A DNA stretch of 43,482 nucleotides from Desulfovibrio sp. A2 (GCF_000226255.1 NZ_AGFG01000023.1:1-43482); one strand, 5' to 3'; counted from the first letter of the stretch, positions 24,186 through 33,856 are shown. Translations and numbers: made by a program. Notes: a model not told the origin generated them from the letters alone.

Positions 24186-25326
24186 GCGATTCCTTGTCGG
24201 CGTGCCGGGCCGCTGCCCGCCCGCCGTTTGCAGTCGTATCCTGGGGGACGTTCAGGGCGCCATACAGGGCCGCGCCCAGCAGCCCGGCGTCGGGGCTGCG
24301 CACCAGGCGCACCGGCACCCCGCGCAGCAGGTCGGCGTGGGTGTCGCTTTGGCGGAAGGCTTCGGCGAAGGCCGGGTGGGTCACCAGCGCGGGCACGGCG
24401 GCGGCCACACCGCCCGCGATGAACAGCCCGCCCAGGGCCAGGGTTTCCAGCACGTAGTCGCGGCAGGCGCGGCCATAGAACCGTGCGAACGATGAGAGTA
24501 CCTGGGACAGCACCTGAGGCAACGCCTGGCCGACGCCCTTGTCCGGTTCGTCACGGGGGGTGCCGCCCGGAACCAGACGCGCCGCCACCTCGGCCGGCTC
24601 CAGCCACTGCCCGGTGTGAAAGGCGTGCAGCAGGCGCAGGCCGGGGCCGGACACCACCAGGTCGCCGATGACCTGCCGCCCGGTATGGGCGCGGATGAAC
24701 GCGGCAAAGGCCATTTCCCGCTCATCGATGAAAGGGAACAGGGAGTGCCCGCCCTCGGAGGGCAGGGCCCTGGGCGGCGCGCCCGGCTGGCAGGGCGGCA
24801 GCAGCAGGCACTTGCCAAGGCCGGTGCCCGCCCCCACCACGGCCATGGCCGCGTCCGGCACGGCAACCCCGTCCTGGACATCCAGCACGTCCAGCATGCC
24901 GGAACGCAGACAGGCATAGGCCTGGGCCACGAAATCGTTGATCAGCAGCACCGGCGGCAAGGGGGGCAGCGCGGACAGCGGAGGCTGGCCCGGCGCGGCC
25001 CCGTCAGGGGGCCCCAACGCGGGGTCGTCCAGGTCCACCGCCCAGGCGATGTTGGGCGGCGCGCACCTGCGCCCGCCCCGCACCGGCCCGGCCACGGCGA
25101 ACACGGCCAGCGCCGGGGGCATCCCGTCCGCCGGGACGAACAGCCCCGGCTCCACGGCCGCGGCCTGGCGCAGCAGGTCCGGAAAGGACGCGGCCCCGGC
25201 CGTGGGCAGGCGCACCGCGCACAGGCGGTCGTGCGGGCGCGGCGCATGGCCGCGCGCCAGCCCGTCCGTTTCGTACAGGGCGAAGCGGCTGTTGGTGCCG
25301 CCTATGTCCGCCGCCAGCACGCGCAT
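24166..25326 (-). CDS. glk: Glucokinase (Glk family)
   Basis: A 386-residue hexokinase-fold sugar kinase. Phosphate-1 motif ADIGGTNSRFALYE lies at the N-terminus. LLINDFVAQAYA contains the catalytic Asp, VGAGTGLGKCLL is phosphate-2, PSEGGHSLFPF is sugar binding, and LALGGLFIAGGVAAA is the adenosine motif. It would phosphorylate glucose with ATP in the cytoplasm. It is longer than E. coli Glk (about 320) because of Pro/Ala-rich insertions and a charged C-terminal tail that overlaps the TVP38 start. The start at 25326 was chosen by the conserved N-terminus; GGGGG lies 4 bases before it. Confidence 0.9.
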   Translation of the reverse strand: MRVLAADIGGTNSRFALYETDGLARGHAPRPHDRLCAVRLPTAGAASFPDLLRQAAAVEPGLFVPADGMPPALAVFAVAGPVRGGRRCAPPNIAWAVDLDDPALGPPDGAAPGQPPLSALPPLPPVLLINDFVAQAYACLRSGMLDVLDVQDGVAVPDAAMAVVGAGTGLGKCLLLPPCQPGAPPRALPSEGGHSLFPFIDEREMAFAAFIRAHTGRQVIGDLVVSGPGLRLLHAFHTGQWLEPAEVAARLVPGGTPRDEPDKGVGQALPQVLSQVLSSFARFYGRACRDYVLETLALGGLFIAGGVAAAVPALVTHPAFAEAFRQSDTHADLLRGVPVRLVRSPDAGLLGAALYGALNVPQDTTANGGRAAARHADKESHAAKAD

Positions 25327-25399
25327 GCTTCCCCCGTTCCTTCCGTGCAGGTTCGTTCGCGCGCCGCCCTGCCGGGCGGCGGCCACCGGCACGCCGACG

Positions 25400-25741
25400 C
25401 TATGAAAGGCCGGTCAGGGCGCGCAGGAACACGCTGGCCTCTGGCGACACCAACGAAAAGCTCAGCCGCACGTCGTTGCCGGTGCCGCGCACCACGCGGG
25501 CGGGCAGGCCCATTTCCTCGCCCTTGGCGTTCTGCACAAACAGCGTGCACACGGTGCCCTCGGGAAACTTGCCGCGCACGGCGCACCGCGCGCCGGTGAG
25601 GCTGACGTCCCAGGTCATCACCGAAAAGCCGTAACCGGAAATCTCGATGCGGCCCTTGTACCGCCCCGCCACGCGGGCGGCGCGCCTGCGCTCGCCGCCG
25701 GACTTGGCGGCGGGTTCGGCCGCCGGTTGCTTCGCGTCCAT
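25400..25741 (-). CDS. PilZ-domain protein
   Basis: A 113-residue single-domain PilZ protein that would bind cyclic di-GMP. The arginine motif is in [10 protein letters not shown] and the second motif is DVSLTGARC (D/NxSxxG). The first 20 residues are flexible. The start at 25741 has GGGGAG 5 bases upstream. It is 73 bases ahead of glk, but no functional link is evident. Free PilZ domains usually act on motility or exopolysaccharide machinery. Confidence 0.85.
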   Translation of the reverse strand: MDAKQPAAEPAAKSGGERRRAARVAGRYKGRIEISGYGFSVMTWDVSLTGARCAVRGKFPEGTVCTLFVQNAKGEEMGLPARVVRGTGNDVRLSFSLVSPEASVFLRALTGLS

Positions 25742-25945
25742 GTCTTCTCCCCTCTTGCGTGGCGTGCGCCGCGTGCGGCCCCTGCGCGCGGCGCGCCTTC
25801 TGATGTGCGTTGGGTCCGCATGGACCGCCCCATTTCGGTCCATGCCCGCCGTATCTGCAACGTCCGTCGTGTTCGGCCCGCCACCGGCTGGCCGGATGTC
25901 CCGGCTTGCCGGGCGGCTGGCCCGAAGCGTGTCATCGAAAAAATG

Positions 25946-26725
25946 TCATTCCTGCGAATGCTCCACGCGCGCCAGCACTTCGGCCGCGCGCGCGCGCCGC
26001 TCGTCCCACGCCTTGCGGGCGAAGGAACGCAGGGTGCGCGCGGCCGCGTCCGGCGGCGGCAGTTCCGGCAGGTCGGGCAGCGCGGGCACCCGCTCGTCCA
26101 GGCACGGCAGGGCCAGCGTGGCGTCCAGGGCGCACGAGTAGCCGTCCATGCCGCCGCCAGCCACCCGCAGCTTGTCCTGCCCCTGCACGTCCATGGACCG
26201 CGCCATGCCCAGCACGCACGAGGGCGAATGGTCGCGGTTGACCTTCTCCACCATCCGGTTGATCTCGCCCGCCCAGCGGCGGTACCGCCGGTAGCCCAGA
26301 CGGCGCACCTTGCCCGGCCGCCCCGGCACGGGCGTGGCCGTACCGTTGACGTAGTCGTCGAAGGCGCGCCAGGCGTCCTCGTACACGTCCTGCAGCAGCT
26401 TTTCATACCGGCCGCGCCGGGTCCAGGCAAAGGGCAGGTCGCGGTGCGGACAGCGTTCGCCGGAGTCGACCAGGGACAGGAAGTCCACGGGCACGCCCAG
26501 CGCAAGCCACAGCCGTTCGGCCATGTCCCGGCCGGTCAGCAGGTCCGACAGCCACGCCGCAAGGCACAGGGCGCGCTGGCTGGCGCGGCGCAGTTCGTCC
26601 TCGCGGGAGCGGAACAGTTCGATTTCATCGTCCACGGCCTTGCGCGCGGAAAAGAAGGTCTCGGCCATCTCGCTGAGCACTTCATCCTGCAGGGCGGAAA
26701 CCATCTCCTCACGCTGGTCGGTCAT
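25946..26725 (-). CDS. Uncharacterised protein
   Basis: A 259-residue cytoplasmic protein that I do not recognise. The N-terminal 70 residues are helical and charged ([33 protein letters not shown]), and the middle is rich in Arg/Tyr/Trp ([40 protein letters not shown]). [14 protein letters not shown] and a helical C-terminus follow. It has no signal or membrane segment. The start at 26725 has GGAG 5 bases upstream; the frame continues open for 350 more codons over the opposite-strand pncC gene, which is a shadow. It probably shares a transcript with the PilZ gene, 204 bases downstream. Confidence 0.7.
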   Translation of the reverse strand: MTDQREEMVSALQDEVLSEMAETFFSARKAVDDEIELFRSREDELRRASQRALCLAAWLSDLLTGRDMAERLWLALGVPVDFLSLVDSGERCPHRDLPFAWTRRGRYEKLLQDVYEDAWRAFDDYVNGTATPVPGRPGKVRRLGYRRYRRWAGEINRMVEKVNRDHSPSCVLGMARSMDVQGQDKLRVAGGGMDGYSCALDATLALPCLDERVPALPDLPELPPPDAAARTLRSFARKAWDERRARAAEVLARVEHSQE

Positions 26726-26896
26726 CGCGTCTCCATGGGCTGCTGGTCGGCCACCAGAGTAGCAGCGCTGGCAGCCCGTAGCAAGCGCGCCACTTGCCGC
26801 GCAGGTTCCTCGGTGGTAGCCGGGCGGAAGGATGCGCGCCCCGCGCCATCCGCCACCGCCCCCACCACGCGCAACCCCGTCCATCAGGAGCCGCCC

Positions 26897-27490
26897 ATGC
26901 CCCCCGCCCCATGTGTCCCGCACGCCCCCGAAGCCGGTTCCCGGCCCCGGCCCGATTCTCCCGCCCTGCTCCGCCACGCCGACACTCCCCACGCGCGCAT
27001 CCGATTGCTGGGGCAACGGCTGGTGGCGCGGGGGGCCACGCTGGCCACGGCGGAATCGTGCACCGGTGGGCTCATCGCTGCGCTGTGCACGGACGTGCCG
27101 GGCAGTTCCGCGTGGTTCACTGGGGGGGTGGTGGCGTACGCCAACGAGGTGAAGCGCGACGTGCTGGGGGTGGGCCCTGCCCTGCTGGCGGCCCACGGCG
27201 CGGTGAGCGAACCCGTGGTGCACGCCATGGCCGCGGGGGTGCGCCGCCTGACCGGGGCGCGCTACGCCGTGGCCGTTTCCGGCGTGGCCGGGCCCGATGG
27301 CGGCACCCCGGAAAAACCCGTGGGCACGGTATGGCTGGCCGTGGCCGACGGAGACGCCGTACAGGCGCGGCGTTTCCTGTTTCCAGGCGACCGGGCCGCC
27401 GTGCGCCTGGCCACGGCCGAGGCCGCCGTGGAAGCCCTGCTGGCCCTGTTCGGGGAGCAGGAGCCGCCCCGGGAAACGGACGCGCCATGA
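26897..27490 (+). CDS. pncC: Nicotinamide-nucleotide amidohydrolase PncC (CinA C-terminal domain)
   Basis: A 197-residue protein with only the CinA C-terminal deamidase domain: [23 protein letters not shown] (catalytic Ser/Thr), [42 protein letters not shown]. It converts nicotinamide mononucleotide to the acid form in NAD recycling. It lacks the N-terminal MoaB-like domain of full CinA. The first 35 residues are Pro/His/Arg-rich and nonconserved. AGGAG lies 6 bases upstream of the ATG. The stop overlaps the thpR start (ATGA). Confidence 0.92.
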   Translation: MPPAPCVPHAPEAGSRPRPDSPALLRHADTPHARIRLLGQRLVARGATLATAESCTGGLIAALCTDVPGSSAWFTGGVVAYANEVKRDVLGVGPALLAAHGAVSEPVVHAMAAGVRRLTGARYAVAVSGVAGPDGGTPEKPVGTVWLAVADGDAVQARRFLFPGDRAAVRLATAEAAVEALLALFGEQEPPRETDAP

Positions 27491-28341
27491 ACGGCCGACG
27501 TGATTCCGGGTCTGACGGAGACGTGGGCGCTGCCGTCCCCTCCGATCAGGCCGGGCAATCCTGCCAGTCTGGTCAGTCTGGCCAAAAAGGCGCTGAGTCT
27601 GCTGTGCGCTGCTTCGTGGGGCTGCCCCTGCCCCGGGAATGGCAAGACCGGCTGGCCGTGCTGCGCGACCACCTGCACGCACCCGGCCGCACGCCCGCCG
27701 ATGACCGCCAACCGGCGCTGGCCGACCTGCTGCGCCGCCTGCGCTGGACGCACCCCGGCAACTGGCACCTGACCCTGCGTTTTCTGGGCAATGTGCCAAC
27801 TCCGCGCATTCCGGAACTCACCACGGCACTGGCCGAAGTGGCCTTCGCCCCGTTCACGCTGGCCGTGGGCAGGGCCGGGGCGTTCCCCGCCAGGGGCACG
27901 CCGCGCGTGTTGTGGCTGGGCCTGACGCGGGGCGGGAAGGAGTGCGCATCCCTTGCCGGGGCCGTCAATGCGGCGCTGGCCCCGCTGGGCTTCGCACCGG
28001 AGGGCCGCCCCTTTGCGCCGCACCTCACGCTGGCCCGCGTGCACGAGGCGCGGGGCCTCGACCGTCCCGAACACGACCGGCAGGAACACGGACCGAGGGG
28101 CGCTGAACGGGGGGCTCGCGCACGCCCGGAGGGCGAATCGACTTTCCCCGCTTTCCCGCAGGCGGCGGACGCGCGCGCGGCCCTGCTGGCGGCCCTGCTT
28201 GCAGCCATTAACGCCGGAATCACCCGTTCCGCCTCGCCCTGGCCCGCCTGCATGGTGCGCGAAATGGTGCTGTGGCGCAGCGACCTTGGCGGCCCCCACC
28301 CGGCGTACACCCCGCTGGCCGTGCTGCCCGCGCGGGAATGA
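27487..28341 (+). CDS. thpR: RNA 2',3'-cyclic phosphodiesterase ThpR (LigT)
   Basis: A 284-residue 2H phosphoesterase. The two catalytic HxT motifs are WHLTLRFLG and PHLTLARV, each in its half of the pseudo-symmetric fold, and [11 protein letters not shown] is the usual first strand. It opens 2',3'-cyclic phosphates on RNA; the family was first named for RNA ligation. It is longer than the usual about 180-200 residues because of a Gln/Ser-rich N-terminal extension and an acidic/His insertion after the second motif ([11 protein letters not shown]). Its ATG overlaps the pncC stop, so the pair is coupled. Confidence 0.9.
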   Translation: MNGRRDSGSDGDVGAAVPSDQAGQSCQSGQSGQKGAESAVRCFVGLPLPREWQDRLAVLRDHLHAPGRTPADDRQPALADLLRRLRWTHPGNWHLTLRFLGNVPTPRIPELTTALAEVAFAPFTLAVGRAGAFPARGTPRVLWLGLTRGGKECASLAGAVNAALAPLGFAPEGRPFAPHLTLARVHEARGLDRPEHDRQEHGPRGAERGARARPEGESTFPAFPQAADARAALLAALLAAINAGITRSASPWPACMVREMVLWRSDLGGPHPAYTPLAVLPARE

Positions 28342-28442
28342 TGTTCGGTCCGCCTCGTCCCCTCAGCGCAGTTCCGGTGCCGCTTGTTTGAATTTGCCTC
28401 GCGCAACCACGCCAACACACCATAATCATGTAAAAACAGAAA

Positions 28443-28466
28443 ACGCCGCGCCCGAAGGCGCGGCGT
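28443..28466 (-). terminator. Terminator of the 172-residue protein gene
   Basis: A perfect 10-bp stem ACGCCGCGCC/GGCGCGGCGT with a CGAA loop. On the minus strand TTTTCTGTTTTTAC follows, a good U-tract. It may also serve thpR from the other side. Confidence 0.8.
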
Positions 28467-28585
28467 CGTGCCGCTCTGTCATGCCGTCTCCCCGCCGGGG
28501 CGAGGGAACGGCACGCCGCTGACGGGCTCACCGTACATCCCCGCCGCACGTCCCGCGCGACGGGGAAAGGCCGGTTTGCCCAAGC

Positions 28586-29104
28586 CTACGAGGCGTAATC
28601 GCCCCTGTTGAACTTGAACTTCTCCGTGGCGGCCATCACTTCGAGTTCGTTGACCACGGCCGCGAGCCCTTCGTGGTCGGAAAGGTTGGGCATGGTCTGC
28701 TTGAGGTCGCGCAACGAACTGTCGATGCCTTGCAGCATCGAATACGCGCCGCGCAGACCGCCGGAAGACGTCCCCTGCCCCAGTTCGCGGGCGTAGGCGT
28801 CCCAGTTGTCGAGCAACCCGTCCAGTTGCGCCATGGCCTCATCGAGGCCGGTCGCATCCGTGGAGGTGGCGTCCACGCCGTCCACGCTGCCGACGGACGA
28901 GGCCATGAGCAGCGGGTCGATGCCCGCCGCCCCCGGCGGCGCCACGGACGCAGCGGACTGCGATGCCTCGGTGCCTGCCAGCTCCTGCGAGAGCAGCGCG
29001 CCGAAGTCGCCCACAGATCCGGTGGCGCTCACGCCCCCGGTGGTCTTCTTCTGCGTCTGCTCCTGCCGTTGCAGGGCCTCCAGTTGTTCCGTGCCGATCT
29101 TCAT
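28586..29104 (-). CDS. Uncharacterised protein
   Basis: A 172-residue soluble protein not recognised with certainty. The N-terminal 80 residues are Ala/Gly/Ser/Thr-rich and low in complexity (SAASVAPPGAAGIDPLL). The C-terminal half is helical (LDEAMAQLDGLLDNWDAYARELG, DHEGLAAVVNELEVMAATEKFKFNRGDY). There is no signal peptide or membrane segment. The start at 29104 follows GGGGGA; two other ATGs lie 4 and 13 codons upstream. It is monocistronic with its own terminator. The N-terminal KIGTEQLEALQRQEQ resembles the short heads of flagellar-secreted substrates, but this is only an impression. Confidence 0.65.
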   Translation of the reverse strand: MKIGTEQLEALQRQEQTQKKTTGGVSATGSVGDFGALLSQELAGTEASQSAASVAPPGAAGIDPLLMASSVGSVDGVDATSTDATGLDEAMAQLDGLLDNWDAYARELGQGTSSGGLRGAYSMLQGIDSSLRDLKQTMPNLSDHEGLAAVVNELEVMAATEKFKFNRGDYAS

Positions 29105-29296
29105 GACGTCCCCCATGTCAGGGATGTAGCGCATGTCGTGCATGCAGGGTCCGACCGTGCCGAAGCAAGAACCCTGCCACGGGCATTATCCATGCAACCG
29201 CCTGAAATTTTTCACCCACGCTTTCACGAACAGCGGGAAAAAGCTGCCGGGCGGCACGGCTTGCCCACAACCGGACAGTACGCATGAAATCCGCCC

Positions 29297-29325
29297 TTGT
29301 CTATTTCACCCGCAGGGCATACTGT
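29297..29325 (+). promoter_or_regulatory. Candidate sigma-70 promoter for the universal stress gene
   Basis: TTGTCT, a 17-base spacer, and TACTGT in an AT-richer stretch about 75 bases before the start codon. The hexamer matches are moderate. Confidence 0.35.
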
Positions 29326-29398
29326 AAGAATACGAAGAGGTTCAGACTGCCACCCGACCCCGCGAGGGGCACGGAACCCGTAACCACGGAGGAACACC

Positions 29399-29842
29399 AT
29401 GAAGGACTTCAAGAAGATTCTCTGCGCCGTGGACTTTTCCGAGCACAGCAAGGACGTTGCCGAATACGCATCCTCTTTCGCCAGGATGGCTGGCGCATCG
29501 GTGCTGGTGCTGTACGCCGCCCCCTCGCTCAGCCAGTACGTGGGCTTCCACGTGCCGCCGAACTCCATCGAGAACTTCGTGGGCGAGATCGTGTCCGGTG
29601 CGGAAAAGGCCATGGAATCGTTCGTGTCCGAGAATTTCCAGGGCATCAAGGCCGAGGGGCGCATCGTCACCGGCTACGCGGCCGAGGAAATCCTGGGCAT
29701 CGCCGACAAGGAAGGCGCGGACGTGATCATCATGGGCACCCACGGCCGCAAGGGGCTGGACCGCATCCTGTTCGGCTCGGTGGCCGAAAAGGTGGTCAAG
29801 AGCGCCCGCCAGCCGGTGCTGACCATCCGTCCTTCGGTGTAG
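29399..29842 (+). CDS. Universal stress protein (UspA family)
   Basis: A 147-residue single USP domain. It begins MKDFKKILCAVDFSEHSKDV, and its ATP-binding loop is IMGTHGRKGLDRILFGSVAEKVV, which fits G-2x-G-9x-G(S/T). It therefore belongs to the nucleotide-binding branch. The C-terminal strand QPVLTIRP closes the domain. GGAGGA precedes the ATG by 6 bases. It is flanked by divergent and convergent genes, so it is monocistronic. Its role is stress survival by an unknown mechanism. Confidence 0.93.
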   Translation: MKDFKKILCAVDFSEHSKDVAEYASSFARMAGASVLVLYAAPSLSQYVGFHVPPNSIENFVGEIVSGAEKAMESFVSENFQGIKAEGRIVTGYAAEEILGIADKEGADVIIMGTHGRKGLDRILFGSVAEKVVKSARQPVLTIRPSV

Positions 29843-29864
29843 CCCGCAGGGCAGCCGGACGACT

Positions 29865-29897
29865 ACAGGGAATGGCCGCCGGGCCATGGAGCCCTGT
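29865..29897. terminator. Hairpin between uspA-type gene and ndh
   Basis: ATGGCC/GGCCAT forms the inner stem with loop GCCG, extended by ACAGGG/CCCTGT. It lies in the gap between convergent genes, 22 bases after the stress-protein stop. No strong T-run. Confidence 0.45.
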
Positions 29898-30036
29898 TCC
29901 CCGTTGCCCTACTCGTTGAAGACCAGGGGCCGTCGCGAACCGTTCGCGGCGGTCCTTTCCGTTTGCTTTTCGTGATGGGACGCGTTCCGGAACATTCCCC
30001 GCTCCGCCTCCGTCACTTTTGCTGCCTTGCGCAAGG

Positions 30037-31431
30037 TCATGACGCGGCTTCGCCCGCCCCCTTGGGCCCGGCGGCATCCTGCCCGTTCCCGGCCCCGGCA
30101 TCCGCGCCGTCCGCCATCTCCGTCGGGGCCTCGCACACCGCATCGTCCATGGCCACGCGCGGCAGGATAAGCCGCACCGAACGCTCGAAGAACAGGTAAT
30201 CCCACGCCCAGTTCACCAGCACGAACAGCCGGTTGCGGAAGCCGATCAGGTAGGCCAGGTGCACGAACAGCCACAGCACCCACGCCCATAGCCCGGAAAA
30301 GGCAAAGCGCCCCAGCCGCACCACCGCCGCCTGCCGCCCGATGGTGGCCATGGCCCCCTTGTCGCGGTACCGGAAAACCTTGGCCTTGCCGCCCTGCAAC
30401 AACCGCAGCACGTTGGACGCCGCGTGGCGGCCTTGCTGGGTGGCGTTGGGGGCGATCATGGGCGGGTTCTGCCCCTCGGGCAGCGAAAGGTCGCCCACCA
30501 CGTGGATTTCCGGGTGCCCGTCCACCTGCAGGGTGGGCAGCACCGGCACGCGGCCGCCCCGCCCCACGGGCAGTCCCATGGCGGCGGCCACGTCGTGCCC
30601 GCGCACCCCTGCCGTCCAGGCCACGGTGCACGTGGCGATGCGCATGCCGTCGCCCAGGCGCACGTCGGTGGGTCCCACCTCGGCCACCCCGGCCTTGGTG
30701 CGCACCTCCACGCCCATCAGGGCCAGACGGTCGCGGGCGTAGGTGCGCAACTGCTCGGGAAAGCCGGTCAGCAGCCCGTCGGCGGCCTCCAGCAGCACGA
30801 TGCGGGCAGGCGTCTTGCCCGCCAGTTCCGGAAAATCGCGCGCCAGCGGGGTGCGCACCAGTTCCGCCAGCGCCCCGGCAAACTCCACGCCGGTGGGCCC
30901 GCCGCCCACCACGGTGAAGGTCAGCAGCGCGGCGCGCCGGGCCGGGTCTTCGGTCAGGCTGGCGCGCTCGAAGCAGGCCAGGATGTGGTTGCGCAGGCGC
31001 ACCGCATCCTCCAGCGATTTCAGGGTGTAGGCGTTTTCCGCCGCGCCGGGCACCCCGAAGAACGAGGTAAGGCTGCCCGGCGCAAGAATCAGGTGGTCGT
31101 AGGGGATGTCCGGCCCGTCGGTGTGCAGCACCCGCCGCGCGCCATCCACGCCGCGCACCTCCGCCAGCGCCACGCTGACGCGGTCCTGCCGCCGGAACAC
31201 CCCGCGCAGGGGGTAGGCGATCTGCTCCGGCTCTATCTCGGCCGCCGCCACCTGGTACAGCAGCGGCAAAAAGGTGTGGTAGTTGTTGCGGTCCACCAGC
31301 ACCACGTCCACCCGGCCGGACCGGGCCAGGCGCCGCGCCGCCCACAGCCCGCCGAAGCCCCCCCCCACGATGACCACGCGGGGTCTGCCGGAACCGCGCG
31401 CGAACCTGTCCGTATCGTTCTGGCCGATCAT
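30037..31431 (-). CDS. ndh: Type II NADH dehydrogenase (NDH-2)
   Basis: A 464-residue FAD enzyme. First Rossmann fold RVVIVGGGFGGLWAARRL binds FAD. The quinone-side segment is NNYHTFLPLLYQVA, which is highly characteristic of NDH-2. The second Rossmann fold FTVVGGGPTGVEFAGALAE binds NADH, and HVVGDLS plus NATQQGRHAA follow. The C-terminal amphipathic and hydrophobic region (LWAWVLWLFVHLAYLIG) anchors it to the inner membrane. It transfers electrons from NADH to quinone without pumping ions. The last 30 residues are Asp/Gly/Ala-rich. The start at 31431 has CGGAGG 6 bases upstream. Confidence 0.92.
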   Translation of the reverse strand: MIGQNDTDRFARGSGRPRVVIVGGGFGGLWAARRLARSGRVDVVLVDRNNYHTFLPLLYQVAAAEIEPEQIAYPLRGVFRRQDRVSVALAEVRGVDGARRVLHTDGPDIPYDHLILAPGSLTSFFGVPGAAENAYTLKSLEDAVRLRNHILACFERASLTEDPARRAALLTFTVVGGGPTGVEFAGALAELVRTPLARDFPELAGKTPARIVLLEAADGLLTGFPEQLRTYARDRLALMGVEVRTKAGVAEVGPTDVRLGDGMRIATCTVAWTAGVRGHDVAAAMGLPVGRGGRVPVLPTLQVDGHPEIHVVGDLSLPEGQNPPMIAPNATQQGRHAASNVLRLLQGGKAKVFRYRDKGAMATIGRQAAVVRLGRFAFSGLWAWVLWLFVHLAYLIGFRNRLFVLVNWAWDYLFFERSVRLILPRVAMDDAVCEAPTEMADGADAGAGNGQDAAGPKGAGEAAS

Positions 31432-31779
31432 GATCTGCCTCCGTGTGTGCTGTCCCGCGTGGATCCGCATGAGAGTTCGCATCGCCCCGTGGACCATGTG
31501 CCTGCGAAACAAGACGTGCTGCGCGCCGCGTACGGGCACGCGGCCATCCTTCACGATATACGCACGCGGCGGATGGGGGCAAGGGGGCAAGGGGCCGGGC
31601 AAATGATGCGCCCATGCAGGGCTCGTGCAGATGGGGCAAGCCCCGGCTTCACCCGCCGCACGGCCCTCCCCGCGCCGCCCCTTGCGCTGTGCGCGCCCCT
31701 TGGACTATCTGATGGGTCTTCCGCGACGGCGGGCGCACCCCCGCCCCGCCGCGCGCCCAACGAAGGAGCACGTTCCACC
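31432..31779. other. Divergent intergenic region between ndh and hisC
   Basis: No gene is seen in this 348-base region. It should hold both promoters, but I could not pick a convincing pair of hexamers. The segment 31576-31601 contains a short GGGGCAA direct repeat. Confidence 0.5.
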
Positions 31780-32934
31780 ATGAGCGCCGACACAAGCGCC
31801 CCCAGCGGTCTTCCGTTCGCCTCGCCCGACGCCGTGCGGCCCGAGGTGCGCGGATTCAAGCCGTACACGCCCGGCCTGTCCATCGACGAAATCCGCGACA
31901 GGTACGGCCTTGCCCACGTCATCAAGCTGGCCAGCAACGAAAACCCGCTGGGCACCTCGCCGGTGGTGCAGCAGGCCCTGCGCCAGAAGGCGGACCTGGC
32001 CTTCCGCTACGCCCAGTCGGGCAACCCACGCCTGACGGCGGCCATCGCCGCGCATCACGGCGTGCCCGCCGAGCGCGTGGTGGCTGGCAACGGCTCGGAC
32101 GAGATCATCGACCTCATCGTGCGGGTGCGCGCGGTGCCGGGCGTACACAACGTGGTGGCGTTCAACCCGTGCTTCAGCATCTACGAGTTGCAGACCCGCC
32201 TCGCGGGCGTGGAATTCCGCCAGGCCCCGCTGGCGGCGGACTTTTCGTTCGACTGGGACGGGCTGCTGGCGCTGGTGGACGACGCCACCGCCGTGGTGTT
32301 CGTGACCACGCCGGACAACCCCTCCGGCTTCTGCCCGCCCGTGGCCGACCTGGAACGGCTGGCCCGTGCCCTGCCCACCGGCTGCCTGCTGGTGGTGGAC
32401 GAGGCGTACATGGACTTCTGCGGCGACGAGGCGGCCCACTCGCTGCTTTCGCGCATCGACGAATTTCCCAACCTTGCCGTGTTGCGCACCTTTTCCAAGA
32501 GCTTCGGCCTGGCCGGGCTGCGCCTTGGCTACGGCATCCTGCCCGCGCAGCTGGCCGACTACCTGCGCCGGGTGCGGCTGCCGTTCAGCGTGAACATCCT
32601 GGCGGAAGAAGCGGGCATGGCCGCGCTGGCGGACGAGGTGTTCCGCGCCGAGACCCTGCGCGTGACCACCGAGGGGCGCGACGCGCTGACGGCCGGGCTG
32701 ACCGCGCTGGGCTGCCACGTGTACCCCAGCAAGGCCAACTTCCTGATGTTCCGCCCGGCCGCATCTTCCAGGGGCGCGGCGCACCTGTTCGAGGAACTGC
32801 TGCGGCGGGGCATCATCATCCGCCCGCTGAAAAGCTACGGCCTGCCCGACCTCTTGCGCGTCAGCGTGGGCAGCCCGGACGAGAACGCGGCGTTCCTGAA
32901 GGCCGCCGGGGAGATCATGTCCCATGCCGGGTAA
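31780..32934 (+). CDS. hisC: Histidinol-phosphate aminotransferase
   Basis: A 384-residue class I/II PLP aminotransferase. The N-terminal KLASNENPLGTSP is the HisC substrate loop and GNGSDEIIDL binds PLP phosphate. TTPDNPSGFCPP carries the Asn, VVDEAYMDF the Asp, and RTFSKSFGLAGLRLGY the Schiff-base Lys. It catalyses the transamination step of histidine biosynthesis; related HisC-like enzymes also act on aromatic amino acids. AAGGAG lies 11 bases upstream of the ATG. The end overlaps cmk by 11 bases. No other his gene is in the window. Confidence 0.93.
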   Translation: MSADTSAPSGLPFASPDAVRPEVRGFKPYTPGLSIDEIRDRYGLAHVIKLASNENPLGTSPVVQQALRQKADLAFRYAQSGNPRLTAAIAAHHGVPAERVVAGNGSDEIIDLIVRVRAVPGVHNVVAFNPCFSIYELQTRLAGVEFRQAPLAADFSFDWDGLLALVDDATAVVFVTTPDNPSGFCPPVADLERLARALPTGCLLVVDEAYMDFCGDEAAHSLLSRIDEFPNLAVLRTFSKSFGLAGLRLGYGILPAQLADYLRRVRLPFSVNILAEEAGMAALADEVFRAETLRVTTEGRDALTAGLTALGCHVYPSKANFLMFRPAASSRGAAHLFEELLRRGIIIRPLKSYGLPDLLRVSVGSPDENAAFLKAAGEIMSHAG

Positions 32935-33652
32935 ATGTTGCGCCTGTTCCAAGGCAGCCGGAAGCACCGGTGCGCCCACGGTTCCCGTGGTCACCCTGGA
33001 CGGCCCGGCGGGCGTGGGCAAGACCACCCTGGCCAAGCGCCTTGCCGATGCGCTGGGCGTGGCCTACCTGGACACCGGGGCCATGTTCCGCACCCTGGCC
33101 TGGAAGCTGGGCCCCGGCGCGCACGAACTGCCGGAAGGCGAGCTGCGCGCCCGGCTGGAAGGCTTCTGCTTCGCGCTGTCCGGCGCGGGCGGCGCTTCCG
33201 TGCTGTCGTGCAACGGCGTGCCCGTGGGCGACGAAATCCGCACCGAGGAAGTGGCGGCCCTTGCCTCGCGCATCGCCACCCTGCCGGTGGTGCGAGAACG
33301 GCTGAAAGCGGCGCAACAGGCCCTTGGGGCCTCCTGCGCCCTGGTGGTGGAAGGCCGCGACATGGGCACCGTGGTGTTTCCCGCCGCGCGCCACAAGTTT
33401 TTCCTGGACGCAACGCCCGAGGAACGCGCCCGCCGCCGCTGTCTGCAACTGGAAGCGCAGGGCCAGCCCGCCGACCTCGCCACCATCGCCGCCCAGATCC
33501 GCGAACGCGACGACATGGACCGCAACCGCGCCGTGGCCCCGCTGCGCCCCGCCGACGATGCCGTAACGGTGGATACCACCACCCTCGACATCGACGGCGT
33601 GTTCGCCGAACTGACCCGGCACATCACCGCACGCGGCGGGTTGCAACCATAG
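32924..33652 (+). CDS. cmk: Cytidylate kinase
   Basis: A 242-residue NMP kinase. P-loop GPAGVGKTTLAKRLADALG, then LDTGAMFRTLAWKLG (NMP-binding), VVEGRDMGTVVFPAARHKFFLDA and a LID with RERDDMDRNRAVAPLRPADDAVTVDTT are all typical of Cmk. It phosphorylates CMP and dCMP. The start overlaps the end of hisC and is preceded by GGGGAG at 10 bases, indicating coupling. The first 18 residues are an extra stretch with Cys (GKCCACS) not found in ordinary Cmk. A terminator follows. Confidence 0.94.
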   Translation: MPGKCCACSKAAGSTGAPTVPVVTLDGPAGVGKTTLAKRLADALGVAYLDTGAMFRTLAWKLGPGAHELPEGELRARLEGFCFALSGAGGASVLSCNGVPVGDEIRTEEVAALASRIATLPVVRERLKAAQQALGASCALVVEGRDMGTVVFPAARHKFFLDATPEERARRRCLQLEAQGQPADLATIAAQIRERDDMDRNRAVAPLRPADDAVTVDTTTLDIDGVFAELTRHITARGGLQP

Positions 33653-33681
33653 TCCTGACTTTCCCTCGGCTTTTCATGCAA

Positions 33682-33713
33682 ACGGCCCGCACTTCGTGTG
33701 AAGCGCGGGCCGT
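33682..33713 (+). terminator. Terminator after cmk
   Basis: ACGGCCCGC/GCGGGCCGT with an inner CTTC/GAAG extension lies 29 bases after the cmk stop and is followed by GTCATTT and, further on, CTTTTTTG. Confidence 0.7.
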
Positions 33714-33856
33714 GTCATTTGAACGGGCACTTTTTTGTTCGCCTCCGGCGGGCAGGTGGCTATCGCCCCCTGCTCCCCCGTTTAGGGATTGGTCTTTCAA
33801 GCAGGCGCGCACGCCATGATGCCATCAAGATTTTCCATCCCCGGCCGCCCGAGAAG

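Noticed and set aside
26726..27799. N-terminal extension of the 259-residue protein to 617 codons
   Set aside because: The extension is antisense to pncC and thpR, which are clearly coding. A good ribosome site and start exist at 26725.
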